Origin: Alternaria dauci
Lineage: Eukaryota; Ascomycota; Dothideomycetes; Pleosporales; Pleosporaceae
Direction of reading: 5' to 3'
Length of the DNA: 64,000 bases
NCBI RefSeq assembly: GCF_042100115.1
Contig: NC_091272.1
Span: forward strand, 2,728,001 to 2,792,000
Part shown: in pieces, positions 44,570 through 55,394 of the stretch
Numbering within the stretch: position 1 is the first letter of the stretch
Layout of the letters: every line of letters begins with the position of its first letter
Notes under the pieces: model-generated
Told to the model about the DNA's origin: nothing
What the model saw: the letters and a program-made list of their open reading frames with translations, nothing else
Database searches by the model: none
Made by a program: the position numbers and the translations under genes

Positions 44570-45169
44570 TGGCTGGATGGGGAGCGCCTAACGCTGCGGC
44601 AAGGGATGTTTGCCAAGCATATGAAAACGGGCAGCGAAGAGACGTGTGTAGAAATTAACTAGACATTACAAGTACTAAGGGCGGACAAGAAGCGTAAAAG
44701 TAGAGCATGGAGCCGGTGCGTGGTTGTGTCCACTCCACAAAGTTGCCGGATGCTTCGTGCTTCCAAGCCCGGGAGCCATGACGCGTAACCACTGCATCAG
44801 TCCAGGCCCTGCCAATCATCATCGCCTGCGCACGTGAGACCTGCATCTCTCATCATCACAGACACCACCCTCACACTCTTCCACACGCACTTTTGTCGCC
44901 CCCGACGAAAGTGCTACCATATCCCACATATCTCTTGCTCCGCTGAAATGCAAGTCGAAACTGTGCCTCCGACGTGCAGGACAATCATTCCAATGTACGT
45001 ATCCGACATGTTACGTGTACCTTCATCACCTTCACCTTCACTCAGCCAATCCAGCCGAGCTTCGACGGCGAATAGCCTTGACCACTACATGTCAGCATGC
45101 ATAAACATTGCCTGTTATTGCTGGTCCCTAAAGTCACCTTTCTGATCACTCTTTACTCGTTCAACTGCT
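44570..45169. promoter_or_regulatory. divergent intergenic region (RBR / conserved fungal protein)
   Basis: 600 bp holding both promoters. A 5' exon of the plus-strand gene could lie here, but none was resolved. Confidence 0.4.
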
Positions 45170-46677
45170 ATGCGCATCAACTATATATCCCGTTCTTCTA
45201 TTGCTCTTCATCTGCCGCGTAAGCTGATGACAGGACAATCAAGAGCCCAGGCATGGGTAGGCAATACCGCACTTCCATCAACTCAAGCTCACTTCACTCG
45301 TAGCGGACGTGCAAGAAAAGAAGCAGAAGCTACAGCCTTGGAGGCCCCTTCGGCAAAGACGATACCGTTGGCGACATCACCATTGATAGCATCGTTAGTC
45401 AAGTCAACTCTCTCCCAACCAACTCAGGGCGAACAAGTCTCGCCGAATCCAACATCAACCCGACCGACACATCTCTTACCCAAGAGGCCTCCTCGGGGAA
45501 CGTCATGGATGTTTCGAAATACTACCGGATCGCCTTTGCGAACAGTAGAAGCAGAATCACTGCAGCCAGCCAGTATCCAGGTATCCTCAGAGGGCGGCTT
45601 CGAGACCTTGTGCAGTTACAATTGGCAGAGACAGAATAATAGCGCAATCTACGTTCCTGGCGCGCCTCCCAGATGGAACCCTCCCGCATTGCCGACCACT
45701 CTGAACCAGGATACTGGGCAGCACTTCATCGATCAAAACGCTTATCGCGTGCCCAGATTTCCTTTCGAGCCTGCCTTCGCCGCCCTCGCTGTCACAAAAC
45801 CAAATGCCCTGCTAGATCAAGTCGACATTATCGTCAACCGCAACAGTTTGCGCAAACTTTTCGACTTCTCGGCTGGGAAGAGGCAGGACGCCTTCTGTAT
45901 GGACTTACACATGATCGAAAAAACGCTTGTAATCAGTCGCAAAGAAAAGAATACGTTGCAATTTATTAACGGTACATCCAACGCGGGCTATGGGCATAAT
46001 TTCGAAAAGGTCTTTACCGAGCTTGATCATGGTATGGCAAATTCCAGTAGCCATCATAGGGTCATCCGATACCACATTGGCCCTCTGGACTGTGTTGTTC
46101 GATTCGAAGTCGACGCATATTATCAAGATCCGGATACCGCCCTCGATTCAGAACACACACATCCTCCCAAAGAATCTGTCGACACTGCTACCGCTCTTAT
46201 GGCGCAGCTGGACATGGCAGGCCTGGCGCCATCTCGATCGAAAAGTAGAAAAGCTCCTGCCGTTAAGCCTACCAGAGTTGTCCAGAAAGGAGTTTTTGTC
46301 GATTCTTCTAAACTTGCTGAAGTGAAAGCTAAGAAGCGTGCATGTCTTGGGAAGCGCTACCACAGCTGTGGTTCGGCCGCACACCCTACTTCATGAACGG
46401 CAACCATAACGAAGGCGAGGTACACTCTGTCACAATCAGTAATGTTGAGTCCAACTTCCCCCTATGGGAAGAGGTCAATCAAGATAGGCTGCGCAAGATG
46501 GTGACTTTGCTTACGGAGTTGCGGAATGCCGTTGCACTTATGAAAGGGAAGGCAGCGGTGTTAGTATATGATGAGAAAGGTGGGCCGTTGAAGGTTTATG
46601 CGATGAAGAACAATCAGGGTGTGTTGCCTGGTAGGATGATTGCGAAGCACTGGCGTAGAGGAGAAAATGCCAAGTGA
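45170..46677 (+). pseudogene. conserved fungal protein with a reading-frame break (RAI1/decapping-like surroundings not confirmed)
   Basis: Frame 1 (45170-46396) and frame 2 (46342-46677) together read as one conserved Pezizomycotina protein often labelled geranylgeranyl pyrophosphate synthase-like, though it lacks prenyl-synthase motifs. Typical blocks are CSYNWQ, VPGAPPRWNPPALPTTL, GQHFIDQNAYRVPRFPFEP and, in frame 2, LPQLWFGRTPYFMNG. The frames meet near 46341: KAKKRA in frame 1 flows into MSWEALPQLWF in frame 2 if one base is missing. A 44-bp GT-AG intron (46322-46365) would also join them but removes the conserved ALPQ block. The start may be the later ATG (MTGQSRAQAW). Function is unknown; expression as one protein is doubtful. 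Confidence 0.6.
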
Positions 46678-46809
46678 ACCGATCCAACATGATGCGGTAT
46701 CTGGTTATAACATCTACAAACCTTGTTCGTCGAAATGACGCGACCAACTACGACACACAACAGAATCAGTACAAAATACCTCCTACTAGGGAAACACGCA
46801 GTCACTGCC

Positions 46810-49800
46810 CTAGCCTGGCACGTCAGTAGGCGCTTCTTGCATCCACTCCCACGTAACCTGAATCCTTCCATTGTCCAGCGCGTCCCAATACTCAGAATAA
46901 ACATCCGGCTGAATATCCAGATCCGACACGTTACACCCCTCGCATCGGTCCCTCACCACAAACTCCTGTTCCACAAGCCTTTCTCCACTCTCCCCGCCTA
47001 TCCATGCTCTGATCCCTTGGTTACAAAGCGCACTTGAGGTCTGGTCAACAGGGTTTCTGAGTGTCCCATCTGGATTCACCCCATCTGACCTCCATCCCTC
47101 TTCCAAAGCTGAACCTCCAATCTCTCGCCCCATGTCAAACAGCTCCCAGCTTATCGCAACAGCGAGCTCGTTGGATTTCATGTTGGGGAGTCCGCATGCG
47201 CCCAGACCAGGATTGAAATAAGTCAACTGTCCCATTTGGGGGTTCGCAGGGACAATGTTGGGAGCCACGTAGCCTGTGGGAATGGGAAAAGGGTAGAGAT
47301 TCGTCCAGTCTTTGGCCAGATGCGGACCTGTGTAGGCGGGTGGTGTTGCCGCCGCGTTGCTGGGCATGGTTCGTAGGCTGGTGTAGCTGGCGGCTTGAGT
47401 ACTGTAGGTAAGCATGGAGACGGTCCAGTCTGAGGGTGGAGTTAGAGAGGGGTGTTCAGGCACAACTCCGATTCCAGCATTGGGAGTTGCAATTGCTGAG
47501 GTTGGCGAGATTTCAGAAGTTGTTGGACTAAGTGGGACGGAGACCCAGTGCAACACACTTGTGGAAGTCACAAGTAAAGTTTTGCCCGTCATGGAGACGG
47601 GTTCGGTCAGGGAGACAGCAGGACCAGGATTTGTGCTCGCCATGGCGTTCTGTTGCAGCGATATGCTTGAGATCGAGGAAGTTTTCCCGCTGCTAAGTAT
47701 CTCAGATTCGGCGTCCGTACTTACTGTAGGCTTTCCACTAGATGCTGGTGGCACACTGCTGGAGCTTCCCACCCAGGATCCCCCACACCCATCAACGTTC
47801 TCAACAAGCCGTTTCCTGAGATTGCAAATCTGTTCGACGTCCACTCCTAGCTTATCACCAGCCGGCGACAAGGCACACACCTCTTGTATCTTGCTTTCTA
47901 GACTCAGCCACTCGCTCTGGGCGTCACACTGGCCTCCTTGGTGTACTGCCGGGAACGTCTGTTGCAACGTGTTGCATATCATCTGATCCAGCTCCTCGCC
48001 CAGCTGCAGGTCCTCAGGCGTCTGGTACTCCACGGGCGTAAGCATAGTATTCTGAAACGTTCCGACTGAGAAGCACATCTGTTCGGCCTGGACGTGTAAT
48101 TGCGAGTATGCTTGCCAGGGCGTCCACTTTCCTTCAGGTAGTGAGGACGGTGATTGAGAAGGCGCTTGACGGTGATTGTGAGTTTTCGAGGTCAACGCGG
48201 AAGTGGCTTTGCCCATTGGTATCCAATTCAGAGCTTGTCGAGCAACTGCCGCATTGCTGCTCGCTGTACCGATAGGTTGCGCTGTAGTATCACCGTTCTC
48301 ATTCTCATCGGTCCGTGTTGTAGTCGCAGTAGGATTTACTGTGAGAGAGGGAAGTACATGCCGATTCTGCTGCGTTTCGTCATCGTACTCATTGACCAAG
48401 GGTAGAAAGCGTCGGAGGTGACGCAAATTATTCCATGCAAGCGGTGCTACGAGCCGTCTCGCTATTGCGCTCGAAGAAGCTGATATAACAGCAGTACCTT
48501 CACGTGAGGTTTCGGTTGCTGGAGGTGTAGTAGGTGAAGGCGTCATGCCTGGACTAAGCGTCAAGTCTGCGGTGGCAGATGAGGATATCGCATCTGGAAG
48601 ATCTGACTCGTAGGATATTATAGAAGTTGACAGCCCAGCCGCGTGAACAATTGTGTCTGTTACGCTCTCTGATCTGGCTTCCGTGGGCTCGGGTTCGGGC
48701 AGCTGTGGAGAAACGGAGTTGCTCCTAGCACTCGATATCACTGGCTTCGATGTTCGAAGAGTACTTGTAAACGTAGTTGTCAATGTTGTTGTTATTGTAG
48801 TCGTAACATCCTCGCAGTCTTCTAGGTCTTCTCTTGGATCCAAGCGCGAGTCCTGGGCCAAAATGCTATCAGGAAGGACATCCTCATCTTGATCTAGATA
48901 GCCACTCCCTCGGATAAGATTCTCATCTATATCCGTAGTCTGCAAAACATGAGAGATTGGCAGGGAACTGCTGGTACTCAAAATCAGTTGCCGTATTAAG
49001 CTGGGCTCGACTGCGGACGTAGGAGTAGGGCTTCGAATGGGAGTGTCGCTAGTTTCAGAGACAGGGGTCACGAGTGTGACGCTCGATGGCTTGCTATCCA
49101 ACTGTGGCTCGATACTCGTGGCTCCCTCCAAGGCTGAAGACTCCGTTGATGGCAACGCTGATGACGACCTAAGCGTTTCACTTGCCATTGTTCCCTTCAC
49201 GTCGTTCTCTAGGCTAGAAATCTTTGCCGAACCCAACACTGCCAGTACAATAACAGCAACAACGAGGATAAGAATAGTCAACAAACAAAGTGCGCAGTAC
49301 CACTTGAGGTTTCGTTTGACACTAGAAGCCACTGGCTCGCGAGACTTCCCAGCCATTTCTTTAGGTTGTTCTAGCGCCGAAAACTTAATTGGTATCTCGA
49401 CAAACGTTGATCCAGCAGAGTTCTCTTTTGTTTCACTTTGGGTTTTATGAGGTAAGGTGTTGTAAGAACCACGTTTGGAAGTGTTCAAGAATCCTTCGAT
49501 TAGATCTCCGCGGTCAGGGCTCACCTGAGAATATAGAGAGCTGACGCGTTTATCTCGCCTTACGCCCGTTCGATCTTCGAGTTTTCCAGCGTTACTTCGT
49601 TGTGGCAGAGCACTATCAATCTGCCAACTTTGGTCGAATGTCTTATCTCTGGAGAGATTTAGAGGTGGTATGTCGGGATACAAAGTCTCACGAGTACTTG
49701 ATAGCTCCTCTTCGAACTCTGAAGCCGGAAATCCAGGCGAGTTCGTTACGTAGAATTGTGAATGTCTTTTTGAACGAAGTGAGTCAGACGGGGGTAACTT

Positions 49801-49983
49801 TCCAAAACTTTTGTCAGGACGTTGTGATCCGTAGGTCTTGCCTGGCGCTTGAGATCCCAAACTATTAATGGCGACTGGATCAAATGCTAGAGATTCTTCG
49901 GGTAGTATGGGGTTGCTAATGTAGTAGGACCGCACGCCCGTGGCAGGTTTGGAAGGAGCTTTTCCTGGTAGCTTAAGAGGCAT
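46810..49983 (-). CDS. membrane-anchored Ser/Thr-rich protein with C-terminal double-psi beta-barrel (RlpA/expansin-like)
   Basis: Single exon, 1057 residues. About 225 cytoplasmic residues (MPLKLPGKAPSKPATG start) precede one membrane helix (WYCALCLLTILILVVAVIVL). The long outside part is Ser/Thr/Pro-rich, typical of O-glycosylated wall-spanning stalks. The C-terminal about 115 residues form an RlpA-like double-psi beta-barrel: GQLTYFNPGLGACG, AVAISWELF, the Cys pair VRDRCEGCNVSDLDI and GRIQVTWEWM at the end. The barrel binds or loosens polysaccharide in bacterial RlpA and plant expansins; a cell-wall role is inferred. It lies 249 bp downstream of a smaller gene with the same layout. Confidence 0.85.
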   Translation of the reverse strand: MPLKLPGKAPSKPATGVRSYYISNPILPEESLAFDPVAINSLGSQAPGKTYGSQRPDKSFGKLPPSDSLRSKRHSQFYVTNSPGFPASEFEEELSSTRETLYPDIPPLNLSRDKTFDQSWQIDSALPQRSNAGKLEDRTGVRRDKRVSSLYSQVSPDRGDLIEGFLNTSKRGSYNTLPHKTQSETKENSAGSTFVEIPIKFSALEQPKEMAGKSREPVASSVKRNLKWYCALCLLTILILVVAVIVLAVLGSAKISSLENDVKGTMASETLRSSSALPSTESSALEGATSIEPQLDSKPSSVTLVTPVSETSDTPIRSPTPTSAVEPSLIRQLILSTSSSLPISHVLQTTDIDENLIRGSGYLDQDEDVLPDSILAQDSRLDPREDLEDCEDVTTTITTTLTTTFTSTLRTSKPVISSARSNSVSPQLPEPEPTEARSESVTDTIVHAAGLSTSIISYESDLPDAISSSATADLTLSPGMTPSPTTPPATETSREGTAVISASSSAIARRLVAPLAWNNLRHLRRFLPLVNEYDDETQQNRHVLPSLTVNPTATTTRTDENENGDTTAQPIGTASSNAAVARQALNWIPMGKATSALTSKTHNHRQAPSQSPSSLPEGKWTPWQAYSQLHVQAEQMCFSVGTFQNTMLTPVEYQTPEDLQLGEELDQMICNTLQQTFPAVHQGGQCDAQSEWLSLESKIQEVCALSPAGDKLGVDVEQICNLRKRLVENVDGCGGSWVGSSSSVPPASSGKPTVSTDAESEILSSGKTSSISSISLQQNAMASTNPGPAVSLTEPVSMTGKTLLVTSTSVLHWVSVPLSPTTSEISPTSAIATPNAGIGVVPEHPSLTPPSDWTVSMLTYSTQAASYTSLRTMPSNAAATPPAYTGPHLAKDWTNLYPFPIPTGYVAPNIVPANPQMGQLTYFNPGLGACGLPNMKSNELAVAISWELFDMGREIGGSALEEGWRSDGVNPDGTLRNPVDQTSSALCNQGIRAWIGGESGERLVEQEFVVRDRCEGCNVSDLDIQPDVYSEYWDALDNGRIQVTWEWMQEAPTDVPG

Positions 49984-50232
49984 AGGGATACTCGCAGCAC
50001 GGCATAAGCCACTGTGGTGTTCAGGTCAATGGAGGTTGTTGAAGCGAAGGATATCACTGTCAACGAAGATGGATGCAAGTATCAAGCAAAGAGCAGAAGA
50101 AGAGTAAAGTCTCAGTGAAATTGGAGAGCAATATATGCCGCACCATTTGATGAGTACCATGTAATGTCGTAATGTGTCACAGCCGACTCAACCCTGAGTC
50201 ATGACTGTGTCCGGACAGAGAAGTCACAAAGC

Positions 50233-51200
50233 TCACACCCAGGCCCACTCCACGTTGACTCTGCCCTTGGCTTTATCAGCTAGCTTGTTAAACATGGCGG
50301 GGCTGACGTCGATGTCGTTGCGGTTGCATCCACCGCCTAGATCAGGTCAGCAATGGTAGTATGACGTGGTGTGAGATGGATTGTGCCATCTGGAGTACTT
50401 ACACCTGTCGACGATGGAGACCACAATGCTGGCGTCCTGGCCGGTCCTCTCGTCGACGCGATGAGCTCGGATCTTCCTGCCACATAGCGGGTTGGTATTG
50501 GGGTTAGGGCCGACCTGGTATTCGTCCCCTGGTGTTAAGAGGCTACGTTAGTGTATGTCTTGCAGATATGTCGAGAAAGAGTCAATGCTTACAGATGATG
50601 TGTGAGATGGCCATGACAGCATCGTTGTCACCATGGTTAGTACCACAAGCACCAAGGGCGGGGTTGTAGAAGGTCATGTCGCCAGTGGCCTGGGCTCCCT
50701 CGGGTGAGGGTAGGTCATTGCCGCTATGGAGATGGTTAGTAGAGGGTGCAGAAGATGGCCAAAGCATAAGCAACATACTCAGAGCGGATGGACAAGCCTG
50801 CAGCGAGACCGACGACGAGTGCAAGAAGGGCAGCAAAGGTAATGCCGATCATTATGAGGAGTGTACGGCGGTTGATGTGGTTGTTGAAGTATCTTTGATG
50901 TGGTGGCAGTAAGTTGTTGAAGTGATGAGAGAGTGTCGAGCCAAAAGTGCTTGTTGATATACCAGCAAAGACGCCACATCCGAGTCCAGGCCGTCTTCGT
51001 GTGCAAACGGACTTATCGTCAGGTGAGGGAGCTCCATGTGAGAGAGCGGTGACTCTGTTGGCATCTTTCGTCTGCTGTTGGCCAGGAGGTGAAGGTGCTA
51101 CCGATTGCGACCCAAACGTAACAGTTGACTTATTGGACTCATTGAAGTAAGCCTGGGCCGGCACTGGAAGCGGTTTCCGTGGTATCACTGGGGGGTTCAT
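50233..51200 (-). CDS. short membrane-anchored double-psi beta-barrel protein
   Basis: Exons 50779-51200, 50593-50723, 50403-50528 and 50233-50336 give 260 residues; introns of 55, 64 and 66 bp, phases 2, 1, 1. A Pro-rich cytoplasmic N-terminus (MNPPVIPRKPLPVPAQAYF) precedes a membrane helix at about 113-138 (LLIMIGITFAALLALVVGLA). The barrel domain follows almost directly: GDMTFYNPALGACG, AVMAISHI, CGRKIRAHRV and, after the last junction, VDRCGGCNRNDIDVSPAMF ending VNVEWAWV. It is a type II protein with the domain outside, the same order as the 1057-residue neighbour but without the Ser/Thr stalk. The two probably arose by duplication, although only this one has introns. Confidence 0.87.
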
Positions 51201-51718
51201 GATTGTATCTCAAAGCGCGTAGCGTACATATAATCCAGTGTGGTGATTGGGGTATCTCAAAGCAAGCAAACGTCACAACATATTAAAGCAATCGTCGTCG
51301 GAAATGAGTGTACGCCTAGACAATGGCCGGCATTGGTGAGATGAAAGAAGGATCAGGCGGAGTTGTGGGGAAGACGTGTGTGAACTTGTGGGTCGCAAGG
51401 TGAATGATAACAAGGGGTAAGAGTGATTGCACTTGGCCCTTTCGGGAATTCACGATTCGCCGAGGCTCACCCGACACTGTCGACATCACATCAACTTGAC
51501 AGAACACTGGGCATAAAGTCGGGCATATCATTATCGCGTTTGCTCTCAAGGTCCGATACATCCAGCCGTCTGCAACGTCACATCTTCACACATACACCGC
51601 TTTTGTTGTCCGCTTGCAGGTCTCGACTCTTACAAACGCACCGTACGCTACACCTCGGAATACTCGCAATCACAGCACATCGACTCATCGAGCCCCGACT
51701 CATACGGCGCCTGGAGTC
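51201..51718. promoter_or_regulatory. divergent region (barrel protein / Cue1-like)
   Basis: 518 bp carrying both promoters. Overlapping frames on both strands have no support. Confidence 0.45.
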
Positions 51719-52352
51719 ATGGCGGAGCAGAGCATCAACATACCCCAAGTCATTGTCTTCATCGTCGTCACGCTCCTTGCTGTACGATGGTACTTGAGAA
51801 AGCCCACGGCGGCGGCCCCAGGCACGCGAGCTGCGTCACACCGTGCTGCATTCCGCGTGAACCCTGCGCAAATAGACCAAGTCGCTGAGATGCTGCCGCA
51901 GCTGAGCAGAAGAGATATTGCATGGGACCTGCAAAGGAACGGTGGTAATGTTGCGGCGACAACAGAGAGGGCGTTGAGTGGGAGGGGTTTAGACACTGTA
52001 AGACTCACAACCTGGGCTTTGTCGATACCGTCGACGTATGCTAACATACGTATAGGCACCAGCGTCCTTCCAAATACCTACACCTGCACCACGGCCTGCA
52101 CCTACACAGGCGCGAGCAGCCCCAGCCCCATCGAGACCTGCGCATCCAGATCTGATAACGCGATACAATCTCTCCTCGAAGCTTAGTCAGGCCGACCAAC
52201 CCACACAGGAGGAGCAACCGAAGACAAAGTCATGGAGTGCAGACAAGAGTGAAAGGCAAGCAAACCTGCAAAGACGGCGAGAAGAGATGATTCTGGCGGC
52301 ACGGAGAAAGCTCCAAGAACAGGAAAAGGCAAAGGCTTCGGGCGCTGCATAG
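51719..52352 (+). CDS. CUE-domain ER membrane protein (Cue1-like)
   Basis: Exons 51719-51997 and 52056-52352 (58-bp intron, GTAAGA donor, ATGCTAACATACG branch, phase 0) give 191 residues. A membrane helix lies at residues 8-24 (IPQVIVFIVVTLLAVRW) and a CUE domain at about 47-90 (VNPAQIDQVAEMLPQLSRRD, then LQRNGGNVAATTERAL). The C-terminus is Pro/Ala-rich and then charged, ending in a helix (RREEMILAARRKLQEQEKA). This matches yeast Cue1, which recruits and activates the E2 Ubc7 at the ER for ER-associated degradation. The helical C-terminal part may be the Ubc7-binding region; that is inferred. Confidence 0.87.
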
Positions 52353-52888
52353 TCACGTTTTCATTCTGTGTCGAAGGGGAGGAAGAGACAGTATAGCGAG
52401 CCAGAAACGCATGAATTGGTAGTTATACCCTAGATCGCGTCTGCAATGCATGCTACCATATACAACTTCAGATCATGTCAAGAACTCCATCGCGTCTATA
52501 TGCTAATCATAACATAGATCGGGAACTTGGCCATCATTGCTGGATGTAGAACCGGTCTAATCGATAATCTGGTTTCAGACTTTCAGACCCATCGTCCTAG
52601 GTTGAAATGTTTGTGTTATAGTGAACACTCTCTACAGATGGTTCCTTGCCGCCCACGTTCGCTCCAAGGCTGTCCTTTGAATCCTGTTATGCAAGGCTGC
52701 CATCTGCGGCCAATAACAACACAAGAAATTGCGGGACGTTGAGGCTGGGGGCCAACGCCTTGCCCAAGAAATCCATCGGCTCCGAAACCACCCTTGTCGA
52801 ATCCTCAGCTATCTAGATTAAAACGCAGCCTCGGAATCTCGATATCCAGCATGTTGGTATTCACCTCGTCTTCCCTACCGTCCGTCAA
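52353..52888. other. intergenic, upstream of the next plus-strand gene
   Basis: 536 bp; no gene or repeat recognised. Confidence 0.45.
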
Positions 52889-53833
52889 ATGTCCGGAGCA
52901 GAGCTTCTCAGTGCGTTAGGCACCCCTGCACGAGCGGCTGCACGGGCTCTCCTCGCACCGCGATATGCTATTGATGGATTCCAGCCTCTTCGGGGATGGA
53001 TGAACAATGAGTATGCACGCGCGCGATTCGGGCGGTCGTACATGTGGCGTATATGGCTTCTTTTTGACTGCAAAGACCTCGAAGTGCTGGAGAAATTGAT
53101 CAACGACGGACAAGATGAGGAGGTGCTGGAGACGCGGGACGCCAAGTTGAAGCAGTTCAAGCTGGTCACGTTGGTGGTATGTATACACCCTTCTCCAACT
53201 AAGATATGGGGGCTACATGAGTGAAACAGCTCAGTAATTCATGTGCTGGAAGCTGATATCGATACTTCAAGGGCGCTCTCTTAGCGACCATGGCTCTTCA
53301 GGCACTTTCTCTTCCTGCTCTAGCGGAGGCGACGTTCCTCGCACGCGCAAGCTTCATCGTTAGCACGATGCTGTCCCTGCTCGCCACCTTTTTTACCCTC
53401 ATCCAGCAACGCGAACTCGGCGTCATCCGCGACGCCAGAACTTTTCGGAGATGGCTCTCCAATGGCATCCAGTACTACAACGCCCGGGAGCGCCTTGTAT
53501 GGCAAAGCTCTCTGACGTCCCTGACGTTAGTGGAAGCTCCTTACGAACTCATGAGCTTAGCCGTGGCGAGCTTCGTAGCAGGCATGTCGGCATATGGTGA
53601 GTTGTGACTGTAAGAAATGCATGTGATACATCCACTGACTTGGTATCTTTACTTTTGCAGTGTGGGAGGTTTGGAAGGACCGGCTAGAAGCTCAGAAAGA
53701 GCAGGGGTTGGACGGTGTAGCAGTAGTGGTGTACTTTGCTGTTGCGACAGGTTTTACATTTACAATGTTTCCGGTGTTGTTAGGGCTAAAGGATCGAGAG
53801 GAGAGTGTGTATCGTAAGAGTGCAGAGATGTAG
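52889..53833 (+). CDS. multi-pass membrane protein of unknown function
   Basis: Exons 52889-53176, 53272-53596 and 53661-53833 give 261 residues; introns of 95 and 64 bp, phases 0 and 1. Start MSGAELLSALGTPARAA. The first exon has an aromatic, charged region (GRSYMWRIWLLFDC) and then a helix. Exon 2 has two or three hydrophobic helices (ASFIVSTMLSLLATFFTL, AVASFVAGMSAY) and exon 3 one more (VAVVVYFAVATGFTFTMFP). No domain is recognised; a small membrane protein is the most that can be said. The end is KDREESVYRKSAEM. Confidence 0.75.
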
Positions 53834-54274
53834 AGGTGAGATGCAATTCATGGATATCTCGATGACCATGACGTCACCTCGATACTCAGCGCTACTGCAT
53901 CAATTGCTTCGCGCGCCAGTCACATGCGGCTATTTCATCTAGAAATTAGTAATACTAAGACACCCCAGACAAATCGGAACAACCAGACTGACCCAAGAAA
54001 CTCGTTTATACTAATCGTGTTCCGACGTAAATCGGATGAACAGGCGGACCAACGACGGAGTTAAGCTCAGACATGACCATGTCAAAAGCACCCTCGTCTG
54101 TATCGGCATTAGGTCTTACCCAAAGAGTGTACACGTTTTGGCTGGTTGCTGGTCGTCGAAACATATGAGGAAGTGTCCTTCCGTGAAGGATAAAGTAGTA
54201 ACGGCCTTTGCATTATCAATTGTCTACCTACGACTGCAGAACGTTCTTCCAAACATCATCCACTTTGTACTAAC
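53834..54274. other. intergenic, upstream of the SDR gene
   Basis: 441 bp; no gene or repeat recognised. Confidence 0.45.
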
Positions 54275-55302
54275 ATGGCTTCACCACTACCTTATAATCG
54301 ACAGAATGCGCTTGCCTCGACCATCGCAGCGGACAATGCAGCCAACATAGCTGGCAAGATCATCATCACTACCGGCGTAACGCAAGGCGGCCTAGGAGCA
54401 ACATTCGTAGAGGAGATTGCAAAGCACAAACCCGCGCTTCTCATTCTCGCCGGTCGTTCGCCATCCAAAGTCCAAGCCACAGCCGACAAGATCAAGTCCA
54501 ACCCAGCGAGTGCCAACGTCCAAGTGCGTATTCTAGCCCTGGACCTTGCCTCACAGAAGCAGATCCGCGAAGCCGCAAGAGAAGTTTTAGAGTATCCAGA
54601 GTCCTGCATCGACGTCCTCGTAAACTCGGCAGGCACGATGGCGGGCCCCTACCGCACCACAACTGAAGGCATCGAGAGGCAATTCGGATGCAACCACGTC
54701 GGGCACTTCCTCTTCACTAACCTCATCATGCCCAAGCTCCTTGCTGCAAAAGCACCGAGAGTTGTCAACGTGGCTAGCGATGGCCATCGCTTCAGCAGCG
54801 TACGTTTCGAAGACGTGAATTTTCAGAACGGCAAGGTGTACGACCAGTGGGAAGCCTACGGCCAGAGCAAGACGGCGAATATATTGTTTTCGTATGCGTT
54901 GGCCGAGAAACTAGGTCCGAAGGGACTGAGGGCTTACAGTCTGCACCCAGGAGTAACGATGGGGACGTCTCTTGCTGAGAAGTTTGATGATGAAGACTTG
55001 CAGAGTGTGGGTACGTAGCAGACGTTGAAAGCTGCAACGAATGACTTTCTGACAAGCGCACAGTGGCAAAGGATGAAGAGATTGGCTGGGCGCGTGAGTT
55101 TGACATGAAGTCGCTCGACGAGTGTGCGGCTACCCATGTTGTCGCTGCCTTTGATACAAGACTGGACAACTACAACGGCGCCTTCCTTGACAATGGAAAT
55201 GTAGCGCCACAGGAGGTGCAGCCGACAGCGAAGAATCCGGAAGACCCAGAGAAGCTTTGGAGGCTGAGCGAGCGGCTGGTTGGAGAAGAATTTGTGTACT
55301 GA
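54275..55302 (+). CDS. short-chain dehydrogenase/reductase
   Basis: Exons 54275-55010 and 55064-55302 (53-bp intron, GTACGT donor, TTCTGACAAGCGCACAG end, phase 1) give 324 residues. Rossmann cofactor motif TTGVTQGGLGATF is a variant of TGxxxGxG, LAGRSPSK follows strand 2, NSAG is intact, and the active-site YGQSK is present. It belongs to the retinol-dehydrogenase-like/WWOX-like classical SDR group. The substrate is unknown. The spliced C-terminus (AKDEEIGWAREFDM onward) is typical of this group; stopping at 55018 would lose 80 residues. It converges with the Swc6 gene. Confidence 0.88.
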
Positions 55303-55394
55303 GCAAGGATGCTCCGCAGATTACTCTCAAAATGTACAGGGTATCATAAAGCATCCCAACGCCACGCAATGCCACATTCATTTGCTGTCTCCCT

